Source: an uncultured Gemmatimonadota bacterium (GTDB lineage: Bacteria > Gemmatimonadota > Gemmatimonadetes > Gemmatimonadales > Gemmatimonadaceae). From it: a stretch of 16,728 nt of DNA. Positions 7,383-14,228 of this stretch are shown here, piece after piece. The notes below the pieces were generated by a model. The model did not search any database. It worked only from the letters and a program-made list of their open reading frames with translations, and had not been told where the DNA came from. Position numbers and translations under genes: made by a program. How positions within the stretch are numbered: position 1 is the stretch's first letter; the number at the start of each line of letters is the position of its first letter. The DNA lies in assembly GCA_946478895.1 (NCBI GenBank), contig CAMLDY010000053.1:1-16728 (forward strand), read 5' to 3'.

Positions 7383-7411
7383 AAAAAAAGGAGCCGCGCA
7401 AGCGACTCCTT
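7383..7411 (-). terminator. Intrinsic terminator of the minus-strand gene block
   Basis: On the minus strand a 10-bp stem (7411-7402 with 7397-7388), loop TTGC, then seven T (7389-7383). The seventh pair is U-G in minus-strand RNA but C-A in plus-strand RNA, and the T tract exists only in the minus direction, so it acts for leftward transcription. It begins 33 bases past the TPR-gene stop. Confidence 0.88.
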
Positions 7412-7444
7412 AGACCTCGGAACTGGAGTTGAATTTCGGTGCGG

Positions 7445-8104
7445 TCAGGTGGACATCGGCTTCGCTTCCAGCTCGCCAAGTCTGACTTTGGCCTCCGCCG
7501 ACAACGGGTTCGTGTCGTCCTTGGCAAGCTCGGTCCAGATCGCCTTGGCCTGATCCTTCTTCCCGGCCGCGGTATAGTTTCGCGCCGCATCGGCCTGGTA
7601 CTCTGCCTTGTCCGCCGGGAATCGGGTAGCCTTGGCAGCCGCCTCATACTGTTGAGCTGCAGACGTGAAGTCCTTGAGCTCTTCGTAACCAGCCGCCTCG
7701 ACCACGTGCACCGACGCCTTGAAGTCGTCCGGGACGTCGCCCTCGGCCTTCTTTAGAACGTCGATCCCTTCCTTGAACTTCTTCTGCTCATACAGGACCT
7801 GGGCAAGCGCCACGGCTGCCTGAGCTCCTCCCTGCGTCCCCTCGTAGCGCGTGACGACCTTCTGGAGGTCGGAGGCGGCAAGCGGAAGGTTGCCCGATGC
7901 GGCGGCCTGTCGAGCCTGATAGAAAGCTGCCTCGGCGCGCTGGCTCTTGATTGTCTGCGAGCGTTCGTAGAACCAGATCCCGCCGGCAATCACCACAATG
8001 GCAACGGCAGCCCAGGTGATCTCACGCTTATGGAGCATGAACCACTCGGCGAGGTTTTCCTCGTCGCCCCCGCGGCGCCGGGTTGAAGCGTTAGGTGATG
8101 TCAT
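7445..8104 (-). CDS. Membrane-anchored tetratricopeptide-repeat protein (YfgM/YbgF-like architecture)
   Basis: Single-pass protein of 219 residues with a soluble TPR domain, the layout of YfgM-type ancillary proteins that work with the Sec translocon or periplasmic chaperones. A charged cytoplasmic start (1-28) leads to one helix (about 29-46, ITWAAVAIVVIAGGIWFY), then helical TPR-like repeats from about 55 to the end, with segments such as AAFYQARQAAASGNLPLAASDLQKVV, ALAQVLYEQKKFKEGIDVLKKA and AARNYTAAGKKDQAKAIWTELA. ATG 8104 is chosen because an upstream extension would run into the tRNA gene; no clear Shine-Dalgarno sequence is seen. A strong intrinsic terminator follows. It stands behind the tRNA, so it may be read through from the long operon or have its own promoter. 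Partner and exact role are not readable from sequence. Confidence 0.8.
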   Translation of the reverse strand: MTSPNASTRRRGGDEENLAEWFMLHKREITWAAVAIVVIAGGIWFYERSQTIKSQRAEAAFYQARQAAASGNLPLAASDLQKVVTRYEGTQGGAQAAVALAQVLYEQKKFKEGIDVLKKAEGDVPDDFKASVHVVEAAGYEELKDFTSAAQQYEAAAKATRFPADKAEYQADAARNYTAAGKKDQAKAIWTELAKDDTNPLSAEAKVRLGELEAKPMST

Positions 8105-8135
8105 TCGATGTTGTTTGAAGTAGAACCAGGTGAAG

Positions 8136-8209
8136 TGCCCCCGGGGTGACTCGAACACCCGGCCAACGGTTTAGGAAACCGCTGCTCTATCCACCTGAGC
8201 TACGGGGGC
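8136..8209 (-). tRNA. tRNA-Arg (anticodon CCU)
   Basis: On the minus strand, a 74-base cloverleaf. The acceptor stem GCCCCCG pairs with CGGGGGC followed by discriminator A; the D arm contains GCTCAGGTGGATAGAGC; the anticodon stem GCGGT/ACCGT (one G-U pair) closes loop TTCCTAA with anticodon CCT; the T arm contains GGTGTTCGAGTCACC. The anticodon decodes AGG, arginine. CCA is not encoded. It lies 41 bases after the metalloenzyme gene and 31 before the TPR gene, on the same strand, so it may be processed from the operon transcript. Confidence 0.95.
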
Positions 8210-8250
8210 GTTCGGTGACGGGCAATCGATACTGCAAAAGTAGCAGTTCC

Positions 8251-9195
8251 TCAAGCTGGTCGGCACCCTCGATTTGTCAGCAAGCCCAGAAGCGCGGGTG
8301 TGACATCCGTCAGTGCGCGCAGTTCCCTGGCGAGCGTCTGATGCCCGGGCCCGACAAGGATGCAAAGTGCCGGATTGCGGGTGTGCTGTGTACGCGCGTC
8401 CTCCAGATTTCCATGATCGCTGGCGACAATCAGCAACACGTCGTCGTCGAGACTCGAGACTACAGCGCCAATGAACTCGTCGACCAACTGCCACGCGGCG
8501 ATTCCGGCGCTCAGGTCCTTTAAGTGTCCGGCGCTGTCCGTCGCGTAATGGGCGAACAACGTCAGATCGTGGCTGTTCGCGATCCGGGCGAGATTTCTGC
8601 CGGCCTGGACCGGCGCGATTGCAGGTATCTCCGGGCGAGTGCCAAACCTTCGCCAGGAGTCGTGGGTGATCTCGCTTGCGACCGCGTTGCCACTGATGAT
8701 GTCGGCCTCATGCCGGCTCAGCACGCCCGCGCCCAGAGCTGCGATCGTGATCGCAGCGCGGAGCGGCAACGGCCGTCGTCCGCTATCCTCGGCCATTGCA
8801 ATCAGATCAGCGGGATAGCCATTCGCGAACGTGACCTTCCTGCCGGCGCGCACGGTGCGCGCCAGGAGGCTTTCTTGTTGGACCATCGACCGCAGAGTGG
8901 TGGGAGCGTATGGACCGAAGTGCCGACCGAAGCGCTCCGCGGCGTTCAGTCCCGTAAGGAGAGCGATCTGCCCGGTTCCGGACTGTGGTAGCCCAGGAAT
9001 CCCAAGTGTGGCGTCCAGCGCCACTGCCGACGCCCGGGCGCCAACGAATGAGAACGAGTCCGAGACGGCCTTCCTTCCCTCTAGGATATCGAGCAATGCC
9101 GGCGCATCGGCAGCCGCCAGCGGGTTGATCGATGGGTCATCAGCACCGACACCAACCCCATCGAGGAAGACGAACAGGACGCGCGACGCTGCCAA
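8251..9195 (-). CDS. Alkaline-phosphatase-superfamily metalloenzyme (phosphoglycerate mutase/phosphopentomutase-like)
   Basis: Two-metal phosphohydrolase or phosphomutase fold of the metalloenzyme superfamily that includes independent phosphoglycerate mutase and DeoB. Of 314 residues, visible metal and catalytic motifs are FLDGVGVG (D12), QSGTGQ with S72 three residues before the Gly as in the phosphoserine of iPGM, HYATDSAGH (H216, D220, H224) and ASDHGNLED (D260, H261), with H271 further on. It is shorter than iPGM (about 510) and DeoB (about 390), so neither name is given; the substrate is unknown. The start is TTG 9195, which abuts the stop of the acylphosphatase gene with no gap; the conserved first strand begins four codons later, leaving no other start. 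Last protein gene of the eleven-gene run before the tRNA. Confidence 0.82.
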   Translation of the reverse strand: MAASRVLFVFLDGVGVGADDPSINPLAAADAPALLDILEGRKAVSDSFSFVGARASAVALDATLGIPGLPQSGTGQIALLTGLNAAERFGRHFGPYAPTTLRSMVQQESLLARTVRAGRKVTFANGYPADLIAMAEDSGRRPLPLRAAITIAALGAGVLSRHEADIISGNAVASEITHDSWRRFGTRPEIPAIAPVQAGRNLARIANSHDLTLFAHYATDSAGHLKDLSAGIAAWQLVDEFIGAVVSSLDDDVLLIVASDHGNLEDARTQHTRNPALCILVGPGHQTLARELRALTDVTPALLGLLTNRGCRPA

Positions 9196-9471
9196 CTAGC
9201 GGGCGATCTCGAACGGAGTGGGCAATTCCTCGGCGGAAATCGGCGGCAGCACTCGAACATCGTCGATCCGAGCGGCGCGCGGCCCGGTCTTCACCGCCGA
9301 TTCGAGTCGGGCCAACGCCTCGCTGGTGCCGGCCGCTGCGACTTCGACGTTGCCGTCGTGCCTGTTCCTCACCCATCCGGCGAGCTTCAGCTCCTGCGCT
9401 TTCTCCACCACGAACCAGCGGAACCCGACGCCCTGTACCCTGCCGCGGACTTCCAGATGGATCGTCTCCAT
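9196..9471 (-). CDS. acyP: Acylphosphatase
   Basis: Small cytoplasmic enzyme hydrolysing carboxyl-phosphate bonds (for example acetyl or carbamoyl phosphate). The 91 residues cover the full family length. The active-site loop GRVQGVGFRWF (10-20) contains the phosphate-binding Arg R18, and GWVRNRHDG (32-40) contains the catalytic Asn N36; the 18-residue spacing equals that of known acylphosphatases. ATG 9471 is chosen because the longer frame upstream only overlays the neighbouring gene. It starts two bases after the stop of the acidic unknown protein, and its own stop touches the next start. Physiological substrate in bacteria is generally unclear. Confidence 0.95.
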   Translation of the reverse strand: METIHLEVRGRVQGVGFRWFVVEKAQELKLAGWVRNRHDGNVEVAAAGTSEALARLESAVKTGPRAARIDDVRVLPPISAEELPTPFEIAR

Positions 9472-9473
9472 CC

Positions 9474-10166
9474 CTATTTGCGAATGCCCAGGAGAGAAGC
9501 CAGGGTCGCGGCGATGGAGGTCGGATCCGGAACGACGCCGGTCGCGGACGGAGGCACGACCAGCTCGCCGTCCCGGATCCGTCGCGCGATCTCGTCCAGC
9601 GCGCTGGCGATTGCCTGCGCCGCAGTCGGACGTGACGCATTCGCGCGCAGCGACATCGAACCCCAGTCGGTTTCCGCCCATGCGTTCGACGCCTCAGCCT
9701 CGGCGGTCTCTCCGAGCGATGCTGCGGCTTTCCAGTCGTAGTTCTGCCACGCGTCCTCCAGCCACCCTTCCTCGTTCGTACCGAGAGGTTCGACACCGCC
9801 GCCAGAACCCCCCGCCCCGGCGTCGAAATTGGAGGGGAATTCGTCGGCAAAACTCGACACCGGAGGTAGCGGATCAAGGAAATGTTCGACCGGTGGCAGT
9901 TCGTCCGGCTCCTCGAATTCCTCATAAGGGTCCTGAGCGGGTGCCACCGCCGACGCAACCATTTCTACCTGTAAAAACTCTTCGATCCCCGGTAGACCGC
10001 CGCTGCTCTCGCGCGCAATGTCATCCGTCGTCTCGGGCGCCATCGCGGCTGGCTGCTCCGAGCCGGGAACGAAGGGTCGTGACAACCGAAACTCCGTGCG
10101 CCCTCCCGTCTGCGGTGGCCTGGTCGGCGTCGGATGAGGAACGAATGGGCGCTGTGGCTGCGGCAC
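9474..10166 (-). CDS. Acidic, low-complexity protein with repeated short motifs, unknown function
   Basis: Not recognised as a known family. The 230 residues look largely disordered for the first 130: Pro-rich start with RPFVP twice (6-10, 30-34), then acidic stretches, then a Gly-rich linker (117-124). Two kinds of short repeat stand out: LPGIEEFL (58-65), LPPVEHFL (90-97) and LPPVSSFA (100-107); and DAWQNYDW (138-145) and NAWAETDW (161-168). The C-terminus (182-230) looks helical: AIASALDEIARRI, then SIAATLASLLGI. No signal peptide or membrane segment. GTG 10166 is chosen: it shares one base with the pcm stop (TAGTG) and has GGAGG seven bases upstream. Real coding is supported by this coupling and by the tight 2-base gap to acyP. 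Its repeats resemble binding motifs of an adaptor or scaffold, which is inference. Confidence 0.8.
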   Translation of the reverse strand: MPQPQRPFVPHPTPTRPPQTGGRTEFRLSRPFVPGSEQPAAMAPETTDDIARESSGGLPGIEEFLQVEMVASAVAPAQDPYEEFEEPDELPPVEHFLDPLPPVSSFADEFPSNFDAGAGGSGGGVEPLGTNEEGWLEDAWQNYDWKAAASLGETAEAEASNAWAETDWGSMSLRANASRPTAAQAIASALDEIARRIRDGELVVPPSATGVVPDPTSIAATLASLLGIRK

Positions 10167-10828
10167 TAGTTGTCCTCCCAACTGTATTTGCCGACAAGCG
10201 GCACGAACCTAACGGGGGCAATTTCCGTCTTTTCGAGGGTGTCGCCGTGGCGCGTGAACATATACAAAGTCTGTTCATCCTTATCGCCGAGTGGAATAAG
10301 CAGACGCCCGCCCTCAGCCAGTTGTTCCGGGTACGTCGCGGGTACCGAAGGCGCTGCCGCGCCGACGAGGATCGCATCATAGGGCCCGTACTGTCTCCAC
10401 CCAAGCGTGCCATCTCCGAGCAGGAACGAAACGTTGCGGACGTTGAGTTTGCGCAAAGTTTCTCGAGCCGTGTCGAGAAGCGCTGGAATTCGCTCGATCG
10501 AAAAGACCTGCCCTGCGAGCTGCGCCAGTAGCGCTGTCTGATATCCAGAGCCGGTGCCGATCTCAAGCACCTTCTCGTTGCCCTTGAGCTTCAGCAGCTC
10601 GAGATACCGCGCGTGGATGGACGGCTGCGAGATCGTCTGGCCATTTCCGATCGGCAACGCTGAATCTTCGTAAGCGCGGTGTCGTACTCCCGTCGGCACG
10701 AACAGGTGCCGCGGTACCTGGTCGATCGCGTGCAGCACGGCGAGATCGTTGATGCCCTGCTCGTGCAGCAGCTCGACGAGCCGCTGGCGAGGACCGCGAT
10801 ACTCGTGATCGGTTACGGCTGTCGCCAC
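10166..10828 (-). CDS. pcm: Protein-L-isoaspartate O-methyltransferase
   Basis: Cytoplasmic repair enzyme using S-adenosylmethionine to methylate L-isoaspartyl residues in aged proteins. Seen in about 220 residues: YEDSALPIGNGQTISQP (54-70, the substrate-side signature), VLEIGTGSGYQTALLA (88-103, SAM-binding motif I), IER (112-114), GDG (139-141) and the post-motif YDAILVGAAAP (151-161). Two GTG codons stand in tandem; the second (10828) is chosen because GGAG at 10837-10834 then has five bases spacing, against two for GTG 10831. It overlaps the end of surE by 16 bases, the same surE-pcm order as in enterobacteria, where both take part in stationary-phase survival. Its stop overlaps the next start. 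Confidence 0.95.
   Translation of the reverse strand: MATAVTDHEYRGPRQRLVELLHEQGINDLAVLHAIDQVPRHLFVPTGVRHRAYEDSALPIGNGQTISQPSIHARYLELLKLKGNEKVLEIGTGSGYQTALLAQLAGQVFSIERIPALLDTARETLRKLNVRNVSFLLGDGTLGWRQYGPYDAILVGAAAPSVPATYPEQLAEGGRLLIPLGDKDEQTLYMFTRHGDTLEKTEIAPVRFVPLVGKYSWEDN
10174..10178 (-). promoter_or_regulatory. Shine-Dalgarno for the acidic unknown protein
   Basis: GGAGG on the minus strand, inside the last codons of pcm, seven bases before GTG 10166. It decides this start over the TTG at 10181, which lies before the Shine-Dalgarno. Confidence 0.75.
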
Positions 10829-11574
10829 CACTTCTCCGCCGATGCAAGCACCGCGTGATGGGTGAGGTCGAGATGAAGCGGAGTTACCGATATGTAACCT
10901 TCCTGAATGGCTATGAAATCGGAAGTCTCTTCGCCTGACCAGGCGATCGATCCCCCACCGATCCAGTAGATCTGGCGGCCCCAGGGATCCTGCATCGGCT
11001 TGAGGGAATCAGAGTACACCCGCCTGCCGAGCCGGGTCAGTTTGACGCCCCGGATGTCATCGCCGCGCAGCGGTGGCAGATTGATGTTCAATAGCGTCTG
11101 CTCCGGGAACGACGGCAACGAGAGGACGTGCTGCAGAAGGGCGCGCAGCGGCTTGACCTGATCGCCGAGCATGCTCACGTCGGCGCGCAGGTCGCCGCCG
11201 GCGAACGAGATCGCGACCGACGGAATGCCAAGCGACAGACCCTCCATTGCCGCTGCGACGGTTCCCGAATACAGCACATCCTCGCCCATGTTCTGGCCGT
11301 GATTGATCCCGCTCAACACGAAATCGGGACGTTCCGGCATCAGCGCCTCCACTGCGAGCATCACGCAATCCGTCGGCGTGCCGTCGACCTGGTACCGGCG
11401 CTCCCCGCGCTCGATCGGTCGGATCGGATGATGGAGCGTCAACGAGTGGCTCGTCGCGCTCTGCTCCCGGTCCGGGGCCACGACGGTGATCTCACCGAGC
11501 GGTTTCGCGGCTTCAATCAGGCAGGCGAGGCCGTGGGCGAGGATGCCGTCGTCGTTGGTACAGAGCAGTCTCAC
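10813..11574 (-). CDS. surE: 5'/3'-nucleotidase SurE
   Basis: Metal-dependent phosphatase acting on nucleoside monophosphates, and in some species on polyphosphate; cytoplasmic. In 253 residues: LLCTNDDG at the N-terminus with metal ligands D8 and D9, VAPDREQSATSHSLT (32-46) with ligand S39, VDGTPTDCV (63-71), and SGINHGQNMG (88-97) with ligand N91, then YSGTVAAAMEG. GTG 11574 is chosen since it opens directly on the conserved first strand and overlaps the preceding stop as GTGA; a longer in-frame start at 11625 would add an unconserved leader. Followed by pcm with a 16-base overlap. Confidence 0.95.
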   Translation of the reverse strand: MRLLCTNDDGILAHGLACLIEAAKPLGEITVVAPDREQSATSHSLTLHHPIRPIERGERRYQVDGTPTDCVMLAVEALMPERPDFVLSGINHGQNMGEDVLYSGTVAAAMEGLSLGIPSVAISFAGGDLRADVSMLGDQVKPLRALLQHVLSLPSFPEQTLLNINLPPLRGDDIRGVKLTRLGRRVYSDSLKPMQDPWGRQIYWIGGGSIAWSGEETSDFIAIQEGYISVTPLHLDLTHHAVLASAEKWWRQP

Positions 11575-12248
11575 CGCTTGAAGATTCCGGCGCGATGGCG
11601 CCATAGCACTTTTATGACCAGCCATGCATCGCGAAATTCGCGGAAGTAGCTGGGGGATCCGTAGATCGTGGAGATCGGCACGTTTACGGTCGTGAACCCC
11701 GCGCGCGCGGCGCGAATGATGAAATCGGTCTCGTATTCGTAGCGGTCGCCGACCGCATGTACCTTGCGGAGCACCTCTGCCTTGATCGCGCGGTACCCCG
11801 ACTGGCTGTCACGGACTTTCCCGCCCGAAACCGCGCGGGTTGCCGCCGAAGAGATCATGTTGGCGATGCGACGGTGTTTGGGGACGGCCTTGCCCGAGAG
11901 ATCGCGCGTTCCGATCACGATGTCGGCACGATCGAGCGCGCCTACTATAGCTGGCGCGAATGCCGCGTCGTGCTGTCCGTCCGAGTCGATGGTGAGGACT
12001 GCCCCCGCTCCTCTTTTGAGCGCGGCGTCAAACCCGGCGCGGAGAGCCGCTCCTTTGCCGCGGTTCTTGTCGAACTCTATCGTCTCGTCAACAACCGTCT
12101 TGAGCAGCTTACGCGAACCGTCGGTCGATCCATCGTCAATTCCGATGATCCACGTTCCCGGCAGATTTCGTCGGACGTCCTTCACGACTTTGGCCAGCGT
12201 CGGCTCGGCGTTGTACACCGGCAATACAACCACCAGCGGCTCGATCAA
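11571..12248 (-). CDS. Family 2 glycosyltransferase, DPM/DPG-synthase-like, soluble
   Basis: GT2 enzyme of 225 residues with GT-A fold. Visible are VVLPVYNAE (7-15), IDDGSTDGS (37-45), the metal-binding DSDGQH (88-93), GTRDLSGK (113-120), and DSQSGYRAIKAEVL in the acceptor region. No transmembrane helices, so it differs from the anchored GT2 at the left end of the window. Related proteins make polyprenyl-P sugars or transfer sugar to lipids; the substrate is not readable. The start is TTG 12248, overlapping the MerR stop as TTGA, with GGGAG seven bases upstream. Placed in a phospholipid and housekeeping operon between merR and surE, not among other glycan genes, so its acceptor may be a membrane lipid (inference). 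Confidence 0.85.
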   Translation of the reverse strand: MIEPLVVVLPVYNAEPTLAKVVKDVRRNLPGTWIIGIDDGSTDGSRKLLKTVVDETIEFDKNRGKGAALRAGFDAALKRGAGAVLTIDSDGQHDAAFAPAIVGALDRADIVIGTRDLSGKAVPKHRRIANMISSAATRAVSGGKVRDSQSGYRAIKAEVLRKVHAVGDRYEYETDFIIRAARAGFTTVNVPISTIYGSPSYFREFRDAWLVIKVLWRHRAGIFKR

Positions 12249-12622
12249 CTTTCAGCTCCCTTTTCCTCGGGTTGCCCGTCGAGTATAGCGAGAATCGACC
12301 GCAGCTCCGTCTCCATTGATTCGACGGCTTGCGAATCCAGTGCCGCGCGGGCGACGGTGCGGAGCTCGCCGCTCTTCCGGTACTCGTCGATCTTCTGGCG
12401 CGCGCCATCGATGGTGTACTTCTCGGTGTAGAGCAGCTGCTTGACGAGCATGATGAGCTCGATCTCGCGACGCTGGTACACGCGGTTTCCGGAGCGGTTC
12501 TTTGCCGGATGCAGAAACTTGAACTGGCTCTCCCAGTACCGCAGCACGTGCGGTTTGAGATCAGTGAGGGTGCACACATCGCCGATCGAAAAGAACTCCT
12601 GCACCGGCTCTTTCGCTTTCAT
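12245..12622 (-). CDS. MerR-family transcriptional regulator, minimal form
   Basis: DNA-binding protein of 125 residues. The winged helix-turn-helix covers about 9-80: FFSIGDVCTLTDLKPHVLRYWESQF, with the LRYWE signature at 27-31, then GNRVYQRREIELI. After it comes only a short helical tail (about 88-115) probably used for dimerisation; there is no effector-binding domain and no cysteine pattern for metals, so it resembles the small MerR proteins found in housekeeping operons more than metal or drug sensors. ATG 12622 overlaps the gpsA stop as ATGA. A likely autoregulator of this operon, but the operon promoter is outside the window, so no operator can be checked. Confidence 0.9.
   Translation of the reverse strand: MKAKEPVQEFFSIGDVCTLTDLKPHVLRYWESQFKFLHPAKNRSGNRVYQRREIELIMLVKQLLYTEKYTIDGARQKIDEYRKSGELRTVARAALDSQAVESMETELRSILAILDGQPEEKGAES
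12256..12260 (-). promoter_or_regulatory. Shine-Dalgarno supporting the TTG start of the GT2 gene
   Basis: GGGAG on the minus strand, seven bases before TTG 12248 and within the last codons of the MerR gene; supports the unusual start and coupled translation. Confidence 0.65.
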
Positions 12623-13614
12623 CGATCAACCTCCGCTCGGAGCTCTCTCGTCATTAGTTCGGCTATCGCACCGCGGGCCGACTGGCCCTCGAATAGCACT
12701 CGATTCACCGCGTCGACAATTGGCATCTCCACTCCATGACGCGCCGCGAGCTCGCGGGCGCTCTGCGCCGTGACTACTCCCTCGGCTACCGTTTCACGAT
12801 CCCTGAGAACATCCTCCAGCTTCCTACCCTTCCCGACCTCGAAGCCAACCGCTCGATTCCGGCTCAGCGAACCGGTGCACGTGAGAACCAGATCGCCTAG
12901 CCCGGCGAGCCCCGCAAAAGTACCCGCCTCCGCGCCGAGCGCTGCGCCGAGGCGGATCATCTCGGCCAGGCCGCGGGTGATCAGCGCCGCGCGGGCGTTG
13001 AATCCAAGGCCCAGTCCCTCGGCGATTCCGGTGGCGACAGCCATGACGTTCTTCAGCGCGCCGCCGAGCTCGACTCCGATCACGTCGGTATGCGTATAGG
13101 TGCGAAAGTACGGGGAGCTGAACGCGAGCTGCGCGATTTCCGCTGCACCGTCGTTGCTCGATGCAACGACCACCGCCGTCGGCTGACAGCTCACCACCTC
13201 GGTTGCGAAGCTGGGGCCCGATAGCGCGACGACCGTCGCGCCCGACACCTCCTGCTCGAGGACGTCGGTCATCAGACACAGCGTTTCTTTCTCGATGCCC
13301 TTGGTGGCTACCACCAGCGGCGCCTTGCCTGGCAGAGCCGGCAGTGACGCCCTGACAATCCGTCGCAGCACCTGAGATGGTGTGGCGAATGCGACGAGCT
13401 CCGAATTCGAAACCGCCGACTTGATATCGCGCTCGGCCACGACCGTCTGCGCTATGGAGTGTCCGCCGAGAAACCTGACGTTCTCGTGTTTCGAGTTGAT
13501 GGATTCGACGACGTCGGCTTCATACGCCCACAAGGTCACGAGATGGCCATTGCGCGCCAACAGATCGGCCAGTGCCGTTCCCCACGCGCCCGCTCCGACG
13601 ACCGTACATCGCAT
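12619..13614 (-). CDS. gpsA: NAD(P)-dependent glycerol-3-phosphate dehydrogenase
   Basis: Reduces dihydroxyacetone phosphate to sn-glycerol 3-phosphate, the backbone for phospholipids. 331 residues, normal length. Seen: Rossmann motif VVGAGAWGTALA (5-16), TPSQ (78-81), TKGIEKET (104-111), LSGPSFATEV (131-140), the catalytic lysine K188 in GGALKNVMAVATG, and LAGLGDLVLTCTGSLSRN (236-253). ATG 13614 shares one base with the plsY stop (TGATG). Its product is the substrate of PlsY, encoded just upstream, so the pair forms the start of phosphatidic-acid synthesis. Confidence 0.97.
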   Translation of the reverse strand: MRCTVVGAGAWGTALADLLARNGHLVTLWAYEADVVESINSKHENVRFLGGHSIAQTVVAERDIKSAVSNSELVAFATPSQVLRRIVRASLPALPGKAPLVVATKGIEKETLCLMTDVLEQEVSGATVVALSGPSFATEVVSCQPTAVVVASSNDGAAEIAQLAFSSPYFRTYTHTDVIGVELGGALKNVMAVATGIAEGLGLGFNARAALITRGLAEMIRLGAALGAEAGTFAGLAGLGDLVLTCTGSLSRNRAVGFEVGKGRKLEDVLRDRETVAEGVVTAQSARELAARHGVEMPIVDAVNRVLFEGQSARGAIAELMTRELRAEVDR

Positions 13615-14228
13615 CAGGACACGTCGTCCTTCTTCACGAAGCGATGCTCCTCACCACGCCGCAGCCGGCCAATGTTGGCGCGATGGGTCCAGAACACGAA
13701 CAGCACAATGACAATGCTCGCGATGAAAATCGGGCCGAGCGGCTTCCGATACCACGCGAGAATGGCGACGGGCAGAACTGCGGCAGCAAGCAGCGAGGCA
13801 AGGCTGACGTAGCGGGTGAAGTAGAACACGATGATCCAGACCGCCTCGGCGATCAGCATCGGCACCACCGCGAGCGCGGTGAAGACACCGCTGGCGGTGG
13901 CGACGCCCTTCCCTCCTCCCTTTCCCAGCAGAAAGATCGGCTTGACGTGTCCGAGTATCGCTGCCGCGCCGTAGACCAGAGCCCAAAGCTCGGGGCGCAA
14001 AGTCTCGGTGTATACCGGAAGGAAGAACACCGGCAGAAAACCCTTCAGGAAATCGGCGATGAACACCGCCGCGCCGATTTTGGCGCCGAGCACGCGCACG
14101 ACGTTGGTTGCGCCAAGATTGCCGGAGCCGTGCTTTCTGAGATCGATGCCGCGCGCTTTGCCGGCGATGTAGGCCGACGGTATCGAGCCGGCGAGATAGG
14201 AGATTATGACGCCGATGATTGGCGCCAT
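13614..14228 (-). CDS. plsY: Glycerol-3-phosphate acyltransferase PlsY
   Basis: Inner-membrane enzyme transferring the acyl group of acyl-phosphate to glycerol 3-phosphate, giving lysophosphatidic acid. 204 residues with about five to seven hydrophobic segments. All three PlsY cytoplasmic motifs are visible: GSGNLGATNVVRVLG (34-48), GHVKPIFLLGKGGGKGVAT (93-111), and HRANIGRLRRGEEHR (182-196). The start ATG 14228 directly abuts the der stop with no gap. Acyl-phosphate made by PlsX is required; plsX is not in the window. Partner gene gpsA follows by a one-base overlap. Confidence 0.97.
   Translation of the reverse strand: MAPIIGVIISYLAGSIPSAYIAGKARGIDLRKHGSGNLGATNVVRVLGAKIGAAVFIADFLKGFLPVFFLPVYTETLRPELWALVYGAAAILGHVKPIFLLGKGGGKGVATASGVFTALAVVPMLIAEAVWIIVFYFTRYVSLASLLAAAVLPVAILAWYRKPLGPIFIASIVIVLFVFWTHRANIGRLRRGEEHRFVKKDDVS

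Larger units (their letters stand above)
7127..7444. other. Non-coding junction between convergent gene blocks
   Basis: The only gap over 300 bases in the window. All genes to its left are on the plus strand and all to its right on the minus strand. In order it holds a two-part hairpin (7192-7227), two neighbouring inverted repeats (7242-7257 and 7262-7278), an AT-rich dif-like site (7275-7302), a stretch of about 80 bases in which nothing is recognised, and a minus-strand intrinsic terminator (7383-7411). No credible protein gene is seen. Confidence 0.85.

Noticed and set aside
7316..7432. Small plus-strand ORF of 38 codons with a CWPC motif
   Set aside because: No ribosome site, runs through the minus-strand terminator stem, and has a composition typical of chance reading.
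8231..8247. Small hairpin ACTGC/GCAGT between the metalloenzyme gene and the tRNA
   Set aside because: Only five pairs and no trailing T tract; not enough to call a terminator.
9218..10531. Plus-strand open frame of 437 codons opposite acyP, the acidic protein and pcm
   Set aside because: Antisense shadow due to high GC; Ser/Arg/Pro-rich with no motif, while the minus strand holds recognised genes.
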